64,000 bases of DNA from contig NZ_CP099391.1 in the NCBI RefSeq assembly GCF_023913515.1, positions 558,001 through 622,000 of the forward strand. The letters are read 5' to 3'. The DNA comes from Natronococcus sp. CG52 (GTDB lineage: Archaea > Halobacteriota > Halobacteria > Halobacteriales > Natrialbaceae). Position 1 is the stretch's first letter. Every line of letters begins with the position of its first letter. Of this stretch, positions 1 to 7,826 are shown piece by piece. The notes beneath the pieces are model-generated. The model was not told the origin of the DNA, made no database searches, and was given only the letters and a program-made list of their open reading frames with translations. The translations under genes and the position numbers were made by a program.

Positions 1-600
1 TGCGAGGGTGTCCTCGTCGACGAGGTCGCACTTGTTGAGCAACAGGACGTCACAGAACTCGACCTGCTCGACGAGTAGGTCGCCGAGGTGTTTCTCGGTG
101 CCGTCGTCGTCCAGAATCTTGTCCGAGCGCATCGCCTCGCGGAACTGGTGGGCGTCGACGACGGTCACGGTCGTGTCGAGGTGACAGTCCTCGAGCGGTT
201 CGATACCGGTCTCCTCGTAGAACTCGGTCGGCTCGAGGTCGCCCTGGTCGAATCCGAGCGTCAGCGTCTGGGCGACCGGGAGCGGCTCCGCCACGCCCGT
301 CGACTCGACGACGATCCCGTCGAACTCGCGCTCGCGAGCGAGGCGGTCGATCGCCTCGAGCAGGTCGCCGCGAAGCTCGCAGCAGATGCAGCCGCTCGAG
401 AGTTCGATCAACTCCTCGTCCTCGTCGGCGATGTCCGACGATTCGGCGACGTGGTCGGCGTCGACGTTCACCTCGCCCATGTCGTTGACGAGGACGGCGA
501 GCCGATCGTCGCTCTCACGCAGGACGCGGTTCAGAACGGTCGTTTTGCCGGCGCCGAGCGTTCCGGACAGTACCGTGACAGGGATCGAGCTATCGGGCAT
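1..600 (-). CDS. CobW/G3E-family P-loop GTPase, C-terminus outside window
   Basis: The gene starts at an ATG at 600 and runs off the left edge after 200 codons. Visible motifs are a Walker A GTLGAGKT (residues 13-20), the family hallmark GCICC metal-binding motif (about 70-74) and a guanine-specificity NKCD near the edge. These define the G3E GTPases (CobW, YjiA, ZNG1 group), which act in cytoplasmic metal delivery, usually zinc or cobalt. It diverges from a FeoB-like gene across an AT-rich spacer with an inverted repeat, so joint metal control is plausible (inference). The C-terminal CobW domain is not visible, so the exact subgroup cannot be told. Confidence 0.9.
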   Translation of the reverse strand, partial: MPDSSIPVTVLSGTLGAGKTTVLNRVLRESDDRLAVLVNDMGEVNVDADHVAESSDIADEDEELIELSSGCICCELRGDLLEAIDRLAREREFDGIVVESTGVAEPLPVAQTLTLGFDQGDLEPTEFYEETGIEPLEDCHLDTTVTVVDAHQFREAMRSDKILDDDGTEKHLGDLLVEQVEFCDVLLLNKCDLVDEDTLA

Positions 601-635
601 CTGATTACCAATACTATCTCGGATCTAATAGTAGT

Positions 636-655
636 TATTATCTTAGACGATAATA
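636..655. promoter_or_regulatory. AT-rich inverted repeat between divergent metal genes
   Basis: Arms TATTATC (636-642) and GATAATA (649-655) are perfect complements around the spacer TTAGAC. The repeat lies in a sharply AT-rich stretch (about 601-662) separating the CobW-type gene from the FeoB-like gene. Position and symmetry fit an operator for a metal-dependent repressor plus overlapping TATA elements. No match to a named regulator site is claimed. Confidence 0.45.
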
Positions 656-689
656 TTATTAACCCGGCGCGGCGAGTGCCGAGCCAGAG

Positions 690-779
690 ATGCACTACCC
701 GCGTCGCGCCGCTATCGCGACAGCCCATCGGTTCGGTGCTGCAGCGTTGCCGACGACCGATCTCGTGGTGATCGAGTGA
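690..779 (+). CDS. 29-codon ORF overlapping the FeoB-like start
   Basis: An ATG at 690 opens 29 codons ending in TGA at 777-779, which overlaps the GTG start of the FeoB-like gene (GTGA). The product starts MHYPRRAAIATAHRF and has no recognisable domain; it is too short to be a FeoA. The overlap would allow translational coupling. It could be a leader peptide, the remnant of an upstream gene, or chance; conservation is needed to decide. Confidence 0.25.
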   Translation: MHYPRRAAIATAHRFGAAALPTTDLVVIE

Positions 780-2494
780 GCGACGATCGAGAGCGAGTCG
801 TCCTGATCGGGAAGGAGAGCGTCGGCAAATCGGCGCTCGCCGCCGGACTCACACGCTCGGCGCCGGCCGACGAGAACGTCGGCGGCTCGACGGTCTCGAG
901 CGAAATCTACCGCACCGGCGACCTCGAGCTGGTCGATACGCCGGGGATCACGCTCGAGGCGGACACCGAGACGACCCGCGAGGCGCTGTCGCAACTCGTG
1001 TCGATCGACCGGGTCGTCCTCGTCGTCCCGGCGACCGACCTCGACCGCGACCTCGCGGAGCTGTTACCGCTCGTCCAGGGACGGCCGGGCGCGGTCGTCG
1101 TCTCCCACTGGGATAAGGTCGACGACCGTCCCGAAGCGGAGGACGCGCTCGCGGACCTCGAGACTGACCTCGGCGTCCCGGTCGTTCCGGTCGACGCGCG
1201 GAGTCTGACCCGTGTAGCGGCGGACGGCGGCGAGCTTCCTGGCGAGAGTCCGGCAGGGGCGAGCGACCCGCGGGCCGTCCTCGACGCGATCCGATACGGC
1301 GGCAAGCTGCCGGGCGGGACCGCGACGCGGGTCGGCTGGGAGATCGAGCCGCCCGAGACGATCCTCGAGCGACCGTACCTCGGACCGATCGCGAGCGCGC
1401 TCGTGTTGCTCCTGCCCGCGGTCGTCGCCGTCTGGTTCGCCAACGCGGTCGCGAGCGAACTCGACCCGATCGTCGGCGAGGCGCTCGAGCCCGCGGCCGT
1501 CCGGGTCGAGACGGCGACGCTACCGACCTCGCTCGCGACTCCGCTCGGCTTCGAGAGCGTGCCGGATCCGCTGGTGGCCGTCCTCGTCAGCGACTACGGG
1601 CTGCTCGCGATGGGACCGTTCCTGTTCGTCTGGGCGCTGCCGACCATGTTCATCTTCGCGCTGTTTACGGGCGCGTACAAGGCGAGCGGGCTCGTGACGC
1701 GAGTAACGGCCGCGCTCCACCCCGTCATGCGTCGGATCGGCCTGACCGGACGGGATCTCGTCCGGGTCGTGATGGGATTCGGCTGTAACGTGCCCGCCGT
1801 GACGAGCACCCGGAGCTGTTCGGACTGTACCCGCTGTACCACCATCTCGGCGATCTCCTTCGGCGCGGCCTGCTCCTACCAGTTCCCGGCCACGCTCGCG
1901 GTCTTCGCCGCGGTGGGAATGAGCTGGCTCGTCGTCCCCTACCTCGTCGTGCTCGCCGCGACGACCCTGCTCTACGTCCGGCTGATCGCGCCGCCCGAGG
2001 CCCGTACGACCTCGCTCGCGGCCGATCGGCGGACCTTCCTCGAGTGGCCTCGTCCGCGCGCGATCTGGCGGGAAGCCCGGACGTCGCTCGCGAGTTTCGT
2101 CACGACGGCTCTGCCGGTCTTCGCCGGAATCTGCGTCGTCGCCGCGCTGCTCGACGACGCCGGCGCGCTCGAGCGACTCGGCGGAGCGCTCGCGCCCGCG
2201 ATGGGCGCGTTCGGCCTTCCGGCGGAGGCTGCCCTGCCGGTCGTGCTCGCCTCGGTTCGCAAGGACGGGATCGCCCTGCTGGCGGCGGACTCGTCGGGTC
2301 TCGCGGCGCTCTCTCCCGTGCAGGTGCTCGTCGCGGTCTACCTCGCCGGCGTGCTCTTCCCCTGTCTGGTCACCGCGATCACGGTCGCACGCGAGGTCTC
2401 GGTCCGATTCGTCGCGAAACTGCTCGCCCGACAGGCCGCGGCGGCGATCGGCTTCGCACTCGTCGTTGCGTGGGTCGGGAGGCTGCTGTTCTAA
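776..2494 (+). CDS. FeoB-like ferrous iron transporter (short form)
   Basis: The 572-residue protein has an N-terminal G domain (G1 GKESVGKS at 12-19, DTPG at 54-57, DKVD at 113-116) followed by a polytopic membrane part from about residue 200. The FeoB gate motif GCNVPA is present (336-341), as is a second gate region near the C-terminus (FPCLVTAI). It is about 200 residues shorter than Escherichia coli FeoB. Directly after the first gate motif sit Cys348, Cys351 and Cys354 plus Cys366, giving CSDCTRC, which I do not associate with standard FeoB. Predicted role is GTP-dependent Fe(II) uptake in the cytoplasmic membrane. The start is GTG, coupled to the upstream short ORF. No feoA is seen. 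Confidence 0.85.
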   Translation: MSDDRERVVLIGKESVGKSALAAGLTRSAPADENVGGSTVSSEIYRTGDLELVDTPGITLEADTETTREALSQLVSIDRVVLVVPATDLDRDLAELLPLVQGRPGAVVVSHWDKVDDRPEAEDALADLETDLGVPVVPVDARSLTRVAADGGELPGESPAGASDPRAVLDAIRYGGKLPGGTATRVGWEIEPPETILERPYLGPIASALVLLLPAVVAVWFANAVASELDPIVGEALEPAAVRVETATLPTSLATPLGFESVPDPLVAVLVSDYGLLAMGPFLFVWALPTMFIFALFTGAYKASGLVTRVTAALHPVMRRIGLTGRDLVRVVMGFGCNVPAVTSTRSCSDCTRCTTISAISFGAACSYQFPATLAVFAAVGMSWLVVPYLVVLAATTLLYVRLIAPPEARTTSLAADRRTFLEWPRPRAIWREARTSLASFVTTALPVFAGICVVAALLDDAGALERLGGALAPAMGAFGLPAEAALPVVLASVRKDGIALLAADSSGLAALSPVQVLVAVYLAGVLFPCLVTAITVAREVSVRFVAKLLARQAAAAIGFALVVAWVGRLLF

Positions 2495-2510
2495 GATCGC
2501 TCGAGGCCGC

Positions 2511-3845
2511 TCACTCGAGCGCGTCGGGGGTCGGTTCGGACGCTTCGCTCGTGACGACCGCCCGGCCGGGCAGTTCGGGGTTGGGCTCTCGACCCAGGGT
2601 GAGGAGCCGCTCGGTCAGAGTGAGTTCTTCCGCGGTCGGACTCGGTTTCTCGATTTCCTCGTACTCGACTATCACGCCGTCGGCGTCGGCCGCGATGCGG
2701 ACGACGCAGAGCTGGTACGACGGGTAGAAGACCGTCGGGAGGCGTCCGGCGACGACGTCCCGGCGGTGGAGGCGCTTCAGCCAGGTTCCCGTGTTGACGA
2801 GCAGCCTGTCGTCGACCTCGAGCATCTTCGGTCGGTGCGTGTGCCCGTAACAGAAGACCGCCGTCTCCGGACGGTCGGCGAAGACCTCGCGGGCGGCTTC
2901 CACGTACGGCTGTTCCGGATCGACCGTGAGGTCGGTCTCGACGACTCCGAATCGGTCGACCGTCTTCCTGGCGTCCCTGGCGAAGAGAAACAGCGGAGCC
3001 GCGACGAGCAACAGCAGTCCGGCGACCGCCGCGTTGATCACGAGGAGCAGGTGAACGGCCGCGCCGGCCAGACCGAACTGATCGAGGAACGCGTCGGCCG
3101 TCTCGACGGGCATCGTCCAGACCCCGGCCAGATCGAGCCCCGCGAGAACCGCGAGGACGACGCTCACGTTGAACAGGAGCAGGAACGGAACCGTGGCGTA
3201 CCGCAGGAGGGGGTTCATTTCGCGGTAGAAGTACTTCGACACGAGCCAGTTCGGCATCCGTTCGGTGGGCGTCACCGCCTGAACGTCCTTCAACCAGTTG
3301 TACCGCCCCCGATCGGAGAGCTGTCCGGCTCGACTCGTCACGTGCGTGTTGTAGAAGTACCCCATCGGCGTCGCGTGCGGGTTGCCGAAGTCTTCGATCC
3401 GGTTGTTGGGATCCTGCTGGTGCCCGTGTTCGAAGTGAATCGTTCGATCGCCGACCGGCCGGGTGATCGACTTCGCCTGGATCAGGTCGACGTTGTACTC
3501 GGCGAGGCGCTCGACGTACTCGTCGTAGGCGGCGAGTTCGTGGTCGTGGTTTCCCGGGAGCAGCGTGATCGGAACGGAGTCGCCGGTCGCACGAAACTGT
3601 TCGAACAGCGTCGGATACCGCTCGATCAGTTCGTCGAACTTCTCCAACCCCTCGAGCTCGGTGAACTCCCAGAGCCCGAACGCGTCGCCGTTGATGATCA
3701 GCTCCGCGTCCTCGTCGCTCGCCTCCAGCCGCTCGAGGAACCCGAGCAACTCCTCGAGAAAGTCGACGCGCTCGAGTTGCTCGTCGCCGCCGATGTGGAG
3801 ATCGCTGATCACGTAGTAGACCGGACCGTCGGCGTCGTCGCTCAT
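2511..3845 (-). CDS. Metallophosphoesterase with inserted membrane hairpin
   Basis: Calcineurin-type phosphoesterase of 444 residues with all metal motifs: SDLHIGG (D15, H17), NGD (52-54), GNHDHE (98-103), an EHGH segment (139-142) and GHTH (334-337). Between EHGH and GHTH lie two hydrophobic stretches (about 217-240 and 262-289), so the catalytic domain would be tethered to the membrane by a hairpin in its middle. Substrate is unknown; relatives include UDP-diacylglucosamine hydrolase-like and phosphodiesterase enzymes. The gene is convergent with the FeoB-like gene, whose stop is 16 nt away. Confidence 0.85.
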   Translation of the reverse strand: MSDDADGPVYYVISDLHIGGDEQLERVDFLEELLGFLERLEASDEDAELIINGDAFGLWEFTELEGLEKFDELIERYPTLFEQFRATGDSVPITLLPGNHDHELAAYDEYVERLAEYNVDLIQAKSITRPVGDRTIHFEHGHQQDPNNRIEDFGNPHATPMGYFYNTHVTSRAGQLSDRGRYNWLKDVQAVTPTERMPNWLVSKYFYREMNPLLRYATVPFLLLFNVSVVLAVLAGLDLAGVWTMPVETADAFLDQFGLAGAAVHLLLVINAAVAGLLLLVAAPLFLFARDARKTVDRFGVVETDLTVDPEQPYVEAAREVFADRPETAVFCYGHTHRPKMLEVDDRLLVNTGTWLKRLHRRDVVAGRLPTVFYPSYQLCVVRIAADADGVIVEYEEIEKPSPTAEELTLTERLLTLGREPNPELPGRAVVTSEASEPTPDALE

Positions 3846-4064
3846 CGGGTCAGATATCCGGGGCCACGACTAAAGCTATTCCTGGCAGCTGTCGTGAGCG
3901 TTCGCCCGCGCTCCCGATCGAGTCCGGCTCTCGAGCGCTCCGCGGAGGGGGGAACGCTCGACGGCCGGTGCTCGCCGCACCAGTGCATGCTAACACCGTC
4001 GTCCATAGTACGATTAGTTATTAAAACAATAGAGTAAAGTAACAACACCCCGTACCGCGGCTGC

Positions 4065-5264
4065 ATGCTCGAGTGCGTCATCGTCGGCGGCGGTATCCAC
4101 GGTACCTACCTCGTCCAGCGACTCCTCGAGGACACCGACCTCGAGCGCGAGGACGTCCGAATCGTCGATCCGAACGAACGGCTGCTGGCCTCGTTCCGTC
4201 GCAAAGCGCAGGCCTGCGAGATGGACGCGATGCGGTCGACGTTCGTCCACCACGTCGGCACCGAACCGTTCGGGCTCGAGAGTTTCGCCGAGGCGTGCGG
4301 TCGCGAGGACGAACTCCTGCCGACGCCGGGCTACCCGCGGCGGCCGTCGTTATCGCTCTTCCTCGACTACGCGGAGTACGTGATCGACGGTCGCGAACTG
4401 GAGGTGCTGCACCGGCGGACGGCGGTCGAATCGATCGACGACCGCGCGGAGGGAGCGGACGGAATAGTCGTCGAGACGGCCGACGGACCGATCCGGACCC
4501 GGTCCTGCGTGCTGGCGATCGGCCACGGTGGTCGCTACCGAACGCCCGACTGGGCAGACGGAATCGACGCGGTCACCCACGTCTGGGACGGGTTCGATCC
4601 CGACGCGAGCGCCGACGAAACGGTCGTCGTCGGCGGCGGCGTCACCGCCGCCCAGCTGGCGACCTGCCTCGCCGATCGGGAGTCCGTGACCCTGCTCTCG
4701 AGACGCGAACTCGAGGAGGCGGCCATCGAAGCCGATCCCCGCTGGATCAACTGGAATCACGTCGAGCGCCACCTCCACCGCCACCCGCCGGGCGCTCGAG
4801 CGCGCGTCGAAACCGTTCGCGAGGCGCGCAACGACGCCACGATTCCGCCGACGCTGTTCGATCGTCTCGAGGACGGCGGGCTGACGGTCCGCACCGACGA
4901 GGTTCGATCGGCTCGCGCCGTCGGCGACCGCGTGCGTCTCTTGCTGGCCGACGACGGCTGTCTCTCCGCGGATCGCGTCGCGCTCGCGACCGGCTTCGAT
5001 CCGGTCTTCGAGCATCCGTTCGTCGACCGCGTCGCGGACGAACTCGGCCTCGAGCGAGGCTATCAGGGGATGCCGGTACTCGACGACGAGACGCTGGCGT
5101 GGCGTCGGACCGACGGCGGCCGCTCGCCGGTGTTCGTCACCGGCGCGCTGGCGGCCGGGACCGTCGGCCCCTTCGCAGGGAACGTCGCCGGCGCACGGCG
5201 GGCCGCCGATCGGATAGTGGGGTCGATCGCCGCCCTCGAGGCGCCGCCGCTGCCGGCCGACTGA
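4065..5264 (+). CDS. FAD/NAD(P)-binding oxidoreductase, unknown substrate
   Basis: A Rossmann dinucleotide motif opens the protein (VIVGGGIHG, G8-G13) and a second one lies mid-protein (TVVVGGGVTAAQLA). The ATGFDPVFEHP segment near the C-terminus fits the second FAD strand of the flavin monooxygenase/ornithine N-hydroxylase-like group. At 399 residues it is a normal length. Substrate cannot be inferred, and the neighbours give no pathway. The ATG at 4065 follows an AT-rich promoter-like stretch (about 4011-4050). Confidence 0.75.
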   Translation: MLECVIVGGGIHGTYLVQRLLEDTDLEREDVRIVDPNERLLASFRRKAQACEMDAMRSTFVHHVGTEPFGLESFAEACGREDELLPTPGYPRRPSLSLFLDYAEYVIDGRELEVLHRRTAVESIDDRAEGADGIVVETADGPIRTRSCVLAIGHGGRYRTPDWADGIDAVTHVWDGFDPDASADETVVVGGGVTAAQLATCLADRESVTLLSRRELEEAAIEADPRWINWNHVERHLHRHPPGARARVETVREARNDATIPPTLFDRLEDGGLTVRTDEVRSARAVGDRVRLLLADDGCLSADRVALATGFDPVFEHPFVDRVADELGLERGYQGMPVLDDETLAWRRTDGGRSPVFVTGALAAGTVGPFAGNVAGARRAADRIVGSIAALEAPPLPAD

Positions 5265-5275
5265 CGACGCAACCC

Positions 5276-6425
5276 TTACTCGGCCGGCTCGTCCCCGCCG
5301 GTCGGTTCGTCGACGCTGGCCTTCCGGCGCAGCCACTCGAGGCCAAGCGCGCCGCCGACGATCCCCGCGCCGGTCGTGAAGCCTGGAACGTCGTCGCCCG
5401 CGTCATCTTCGTCGTCGGTCGTCTCGTCGCCGTCTCCGTCTATCTCGTCTTCGCCACCGTTCGCGTCCGGATCGTCGTCTCCGTCGTCTGCAGCGTCCCC
5501 ATCGTCTTCGCCGACTCCGCTCCCATCGTCCTCGTTGTCTGAGTCGTCGTCCTCGTCGACTGGGTCATCGTTGGCCGAGTCGTCATCGTCGGCCGAGCCA
5601 TCGCCGTCCGGTTCGGCGTCGTCGGCGTCGGACGCGCGCAGCGCGACGAGTGCTTCGACGGTCTCGAGGTAGAGCGTGTTCTCGTCGGCGGCGATCGGTC
5701 GACCGCCGGCGTCGGGGAGTTCTTCGTCGAAGTCGAGGATCCACCGGTCGCTGCCGTCGGCGATGTTGAACGCGACGAGCGACCGCTCCGGATAGTCGGA
5801 TTCGACGTGCTCCGGCGGCGTCGCGAAGTGACCGGCGGTCAGCGCGTCGCCGACGACGATCGGCGACCGCCACGCGTTGTGGTCGCTCTCGACGGTCCAC
5901 CGGTTCCCGCCGTCGAAAACGGTGAGTTCGCCGTTGATATCCCAGTAGGTGGTGACGAAGGCCGTTTCCGTGCTGGCCCGTCTGTTCCGCTCGTAGTATA
6001 AGCCGTCGCCGGTTTCGGGGTCGAACGTGTATTTCACCCTCTCCGCCGCCGAGGTTCACGTTCACGGACGAGCCACTCGCCATGATCGGTTCGGTGACGG
6101 GACCGCCCGCGTGCGGGGCGTGAACGCGACCACTCACACGCGGTTGCCGGTTTCCGCGTCGACCGCGCCGAACCCGCTGGATAACTCGGTCGTGCACTCC
6201 TCCCCGTCGCGCTCGTCGGTGAACGTCGCGCCCTCGAGCGCGGCGTAGACGGTCCCGTTCGCGACGGCGACCGTCTCCTGACGGAACGGCGTCTGCACCC
6301 GCTCGTCGGACTCGTAGTGGACAGAGTCGGCCCGGACGTCGACCGTCTCCGCGCTCCACCGGGTCGAGCCGTCCGCGGGCTCGAGCGCGTGGAGCGCGCC
6401 GTCGACGACGAGACGGTCGTCACGG
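5276..6425 (-). pseudogene. PQQ-like beta-propeller secreted protein, truncated and frameshifted
   Basis: The C-terminal part (from 6037) has PQQ-type propeller repeats, a long Asp-rich linker and a PGF-CTERM tail (VPGFTTGAGIVGG then a basic end), the signal cut by archaeosortase A. The upstream part in the same frame has repeats such as LVVDGALHALEPADGS but begins abruptly near 6425 with no signal peptide. Between them (6136 down to about 6038) that frame holds three stops, while the third frame reads on as propeller sequence (PIMASGSSV, then VNLGGG). One missing base near 6136 (TGG read as TG) and a second shift near 6037 explain this. Convergent with the FAD protein. Function when intact: cell-surface protein of unknown role. 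Confidence 0.75.
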
Positions 6426-6586
6426 TCTGTAAGGCGGGAATCGTCGCTCGAAGGGCGACGTCGGTGGTCGAAAAGGAGGGCTACGACGCCGCGACGCTCG
6501 CCGGCGGAATGCGCGGCTGGAACGGCTATCGGAACGGGTCGATCGGCTACCGCCTGCGGTCGGCGCTCGGCCGCCTGCTTCCCTGA
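6404..6586 (+). pseudogene. C-terminal fragment of a rhodanese-domain protein
   Basis: In frame from about 6404 the sequence reads DETVVTVCKAGIVA and then GYDAATLAGGMRGWNGY, the catalytic-cysteine loop and last helix of a rhodanese (sulfurtransferase) domain, ending at TGA 6584-6586. The first half of the domain and a start codon are absent: upstream bases are the antisense of the PQQ propeller gene. It therefore looks like the 3' remnant of a gene cut by the same deletion that removed the 5' end of the propeller gene. Confidence 0.7.
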
Positions 6587-6673
6587 CGAGCCCGACTCGC
6601 GAAGATATCCACGAACGTGGATTACGGACGAAAGGCGAAAGCGTTTTTGAGCACGGATACGGGGTATCGAGTA

Positions 6674-6925
6674 ATGACGGCCTACACCGTGACGGTGACC
6701 GTTCGACTCAAACGCGGCGTCCTGGATCCCGAGGCGGAGACGACGAAACAGGCGCTCGAGCGCCTGGATTTCGAACTCGAGGCGCTGCGCTCGGCCGACC
6801 GCTTCGAGATCGATCTCGACGCCGCGTCCGCCGACGCCGCCGGCGAGCGCGCGAGCGAGATGGCGGAGCGACTGCTCGCGAACCCGACCATCCACGACTA
6901 CGACGTGGAGGTCGACGAGCGGTAG
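6674..6925 (+). CDS. purS: Phosphoribosylformylglycinamidine synthase subunit PurS
   Basis: The 83-residue protein (YTVTVTVRLKRGVLDPE start, then an alternating helix-strand pattern) matches PurS, the small subunit that dimerises and bridges PurQ and PurL in FGAM synthetase of purine synthesis. The ATG at 6674 is preferred over the in-frame codon at 6617 because family members begin MTAYTV-like. A T-rich stretch at 6641-6648 lies about 30 nt upstream. purQ follows 50 nt downstream, so they are likely co-transcribed; purL is not in the window. Confidence 0.93.
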   Translation: MTAYTVTVTVRLKRGVLDPEAETTKQALERLDFELEALRSADRFEIDLDAASADAAGERASEMAERLLANPTIHDYDVEVDER

Positions 6926-6975
6926 ATGACTGTTTCAATCACGACGACCGAGACCGTCGGTCGCAACACCGCGGG

Positions 6976-7677
6976 GTGGCGACTGTGACGGTCTCGATCG
7001 TCAGATTCGGCGGCTCGAACTGCGACCGCGACGCCGCACGCGCCCTCGAGCATCTCGACATCGGCGCCGAGATCGTCTGGCACGAGGACGGCCTGCCGGC
7101 GGAGACGACCGGGATCGTGCTACCCGGCGGGTTCTCCTACGGCGACTACCTGCGCGCCGGCGCGATGGCCGCTCGCTCGCCCGTCATGGCCGAGGTTCGC
7201 GAGGCCGCCGCCGACGGCGTGCCGGTACTGGGCGTCTGCAACGGCGCCCAGATCGGCTGCGAGACGGGACTCACCGAGGGCGCGTTCACGACTAACGAGA
7301 GCGCCCGGTTCCAGTGCGAACGCGCCTTCCTCCGGGTCGAGCGTGCCGACACGCCCTGGACGGCCGCCTACGACGAGGGCGAGGTCATCGAGGTTCCGAT
7401 CGCCCACGGTGAGGGCCGCTACGAGATCGACGACGACCGACTGACCGCACTCGAGGAGGAGAACCGCGTCCTCTTCCGCTACTGCGACGAATCCGGCGAG
7501 ACGGGGGCAGACGTGAATCCGAACGGCTCCAAACACAACGTCGCGGGCGTACTCGGCGACAGAGAGACGGTCGCAGTGTTGATGCCTCACCCCGAACGCG
7601 CGACGCTACCCGACGTCGGACCGACCGACGGCCAGGGTATCCTCCGGGGCTTCGATTCGGTCGCCGATCGCGCCTAG
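6976..7677 (+). CDS. purQ: Phosphoribosylformylglycinamidine synthase subunit PurQ
   Basis: Class I glutamine amidotransferase that supplies ammonia to FGAM synthetase. Visible motifs are PGGFSYGDYLRAG, the nucleophile elbow GVCNGAQ, and the His-x-Glu end LMPHPER. Length (about 230 residues) is normal. GTG 6976 and GTG 6985 (MTVSIVRFGG) are both possible starts; the second overlaps the TGA (6986-6988) of a 20-codon ORF that starts right after purS (6926), which may be chance. Follows purS. Confidence 0.93.
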   Translation: MATVTVSIVRFGGSNCDRDAARALEHLDIGAEIVWHEDGLPAETTGIVLPGGFSYGDYLRAGAMAARSPVMAEVREAAADGVPVLGVCNGAQIGCETGLTEGAFTTNESARFQCERAFLRVERADTPWTAAYDEGEVIEVPIAHGEGRYEIDDDRLTALEEENRVLFRYCDESGETGADVNPNGSKHNVAGVLGDRETVAVLMPHPERATLPDVGPTDGQGILRGFDSVADRA

Positions 7678-7826
7678 ATACAGCCGGTACCTTTATTTTC
7701 CAACCACTTCGATTCTTTGCAGAAACCAGGCGCATACGACACCCGTGTCGTCGCCTCGGAAGAAAGTCGCCAGTCGGTTAGCGTGTGCTGGCCGACACGA
7801 ACCGGTTTCCACCAGAGCACCGAGTC

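Noticed and set aside
6038-6136. A 99-nt intron or programmed bypass in the PQQ gene
   Set aside because: The stretch codes propeller sequence in another frame, so two frameshifts explain it better than an intron; no bulge-helix-bulge was seen.
6926-6988. 20-codon ORF between purS and purQ
   Set aside because: Its TGA overlaps a possible purQ start, but there is no other support; likely chance.
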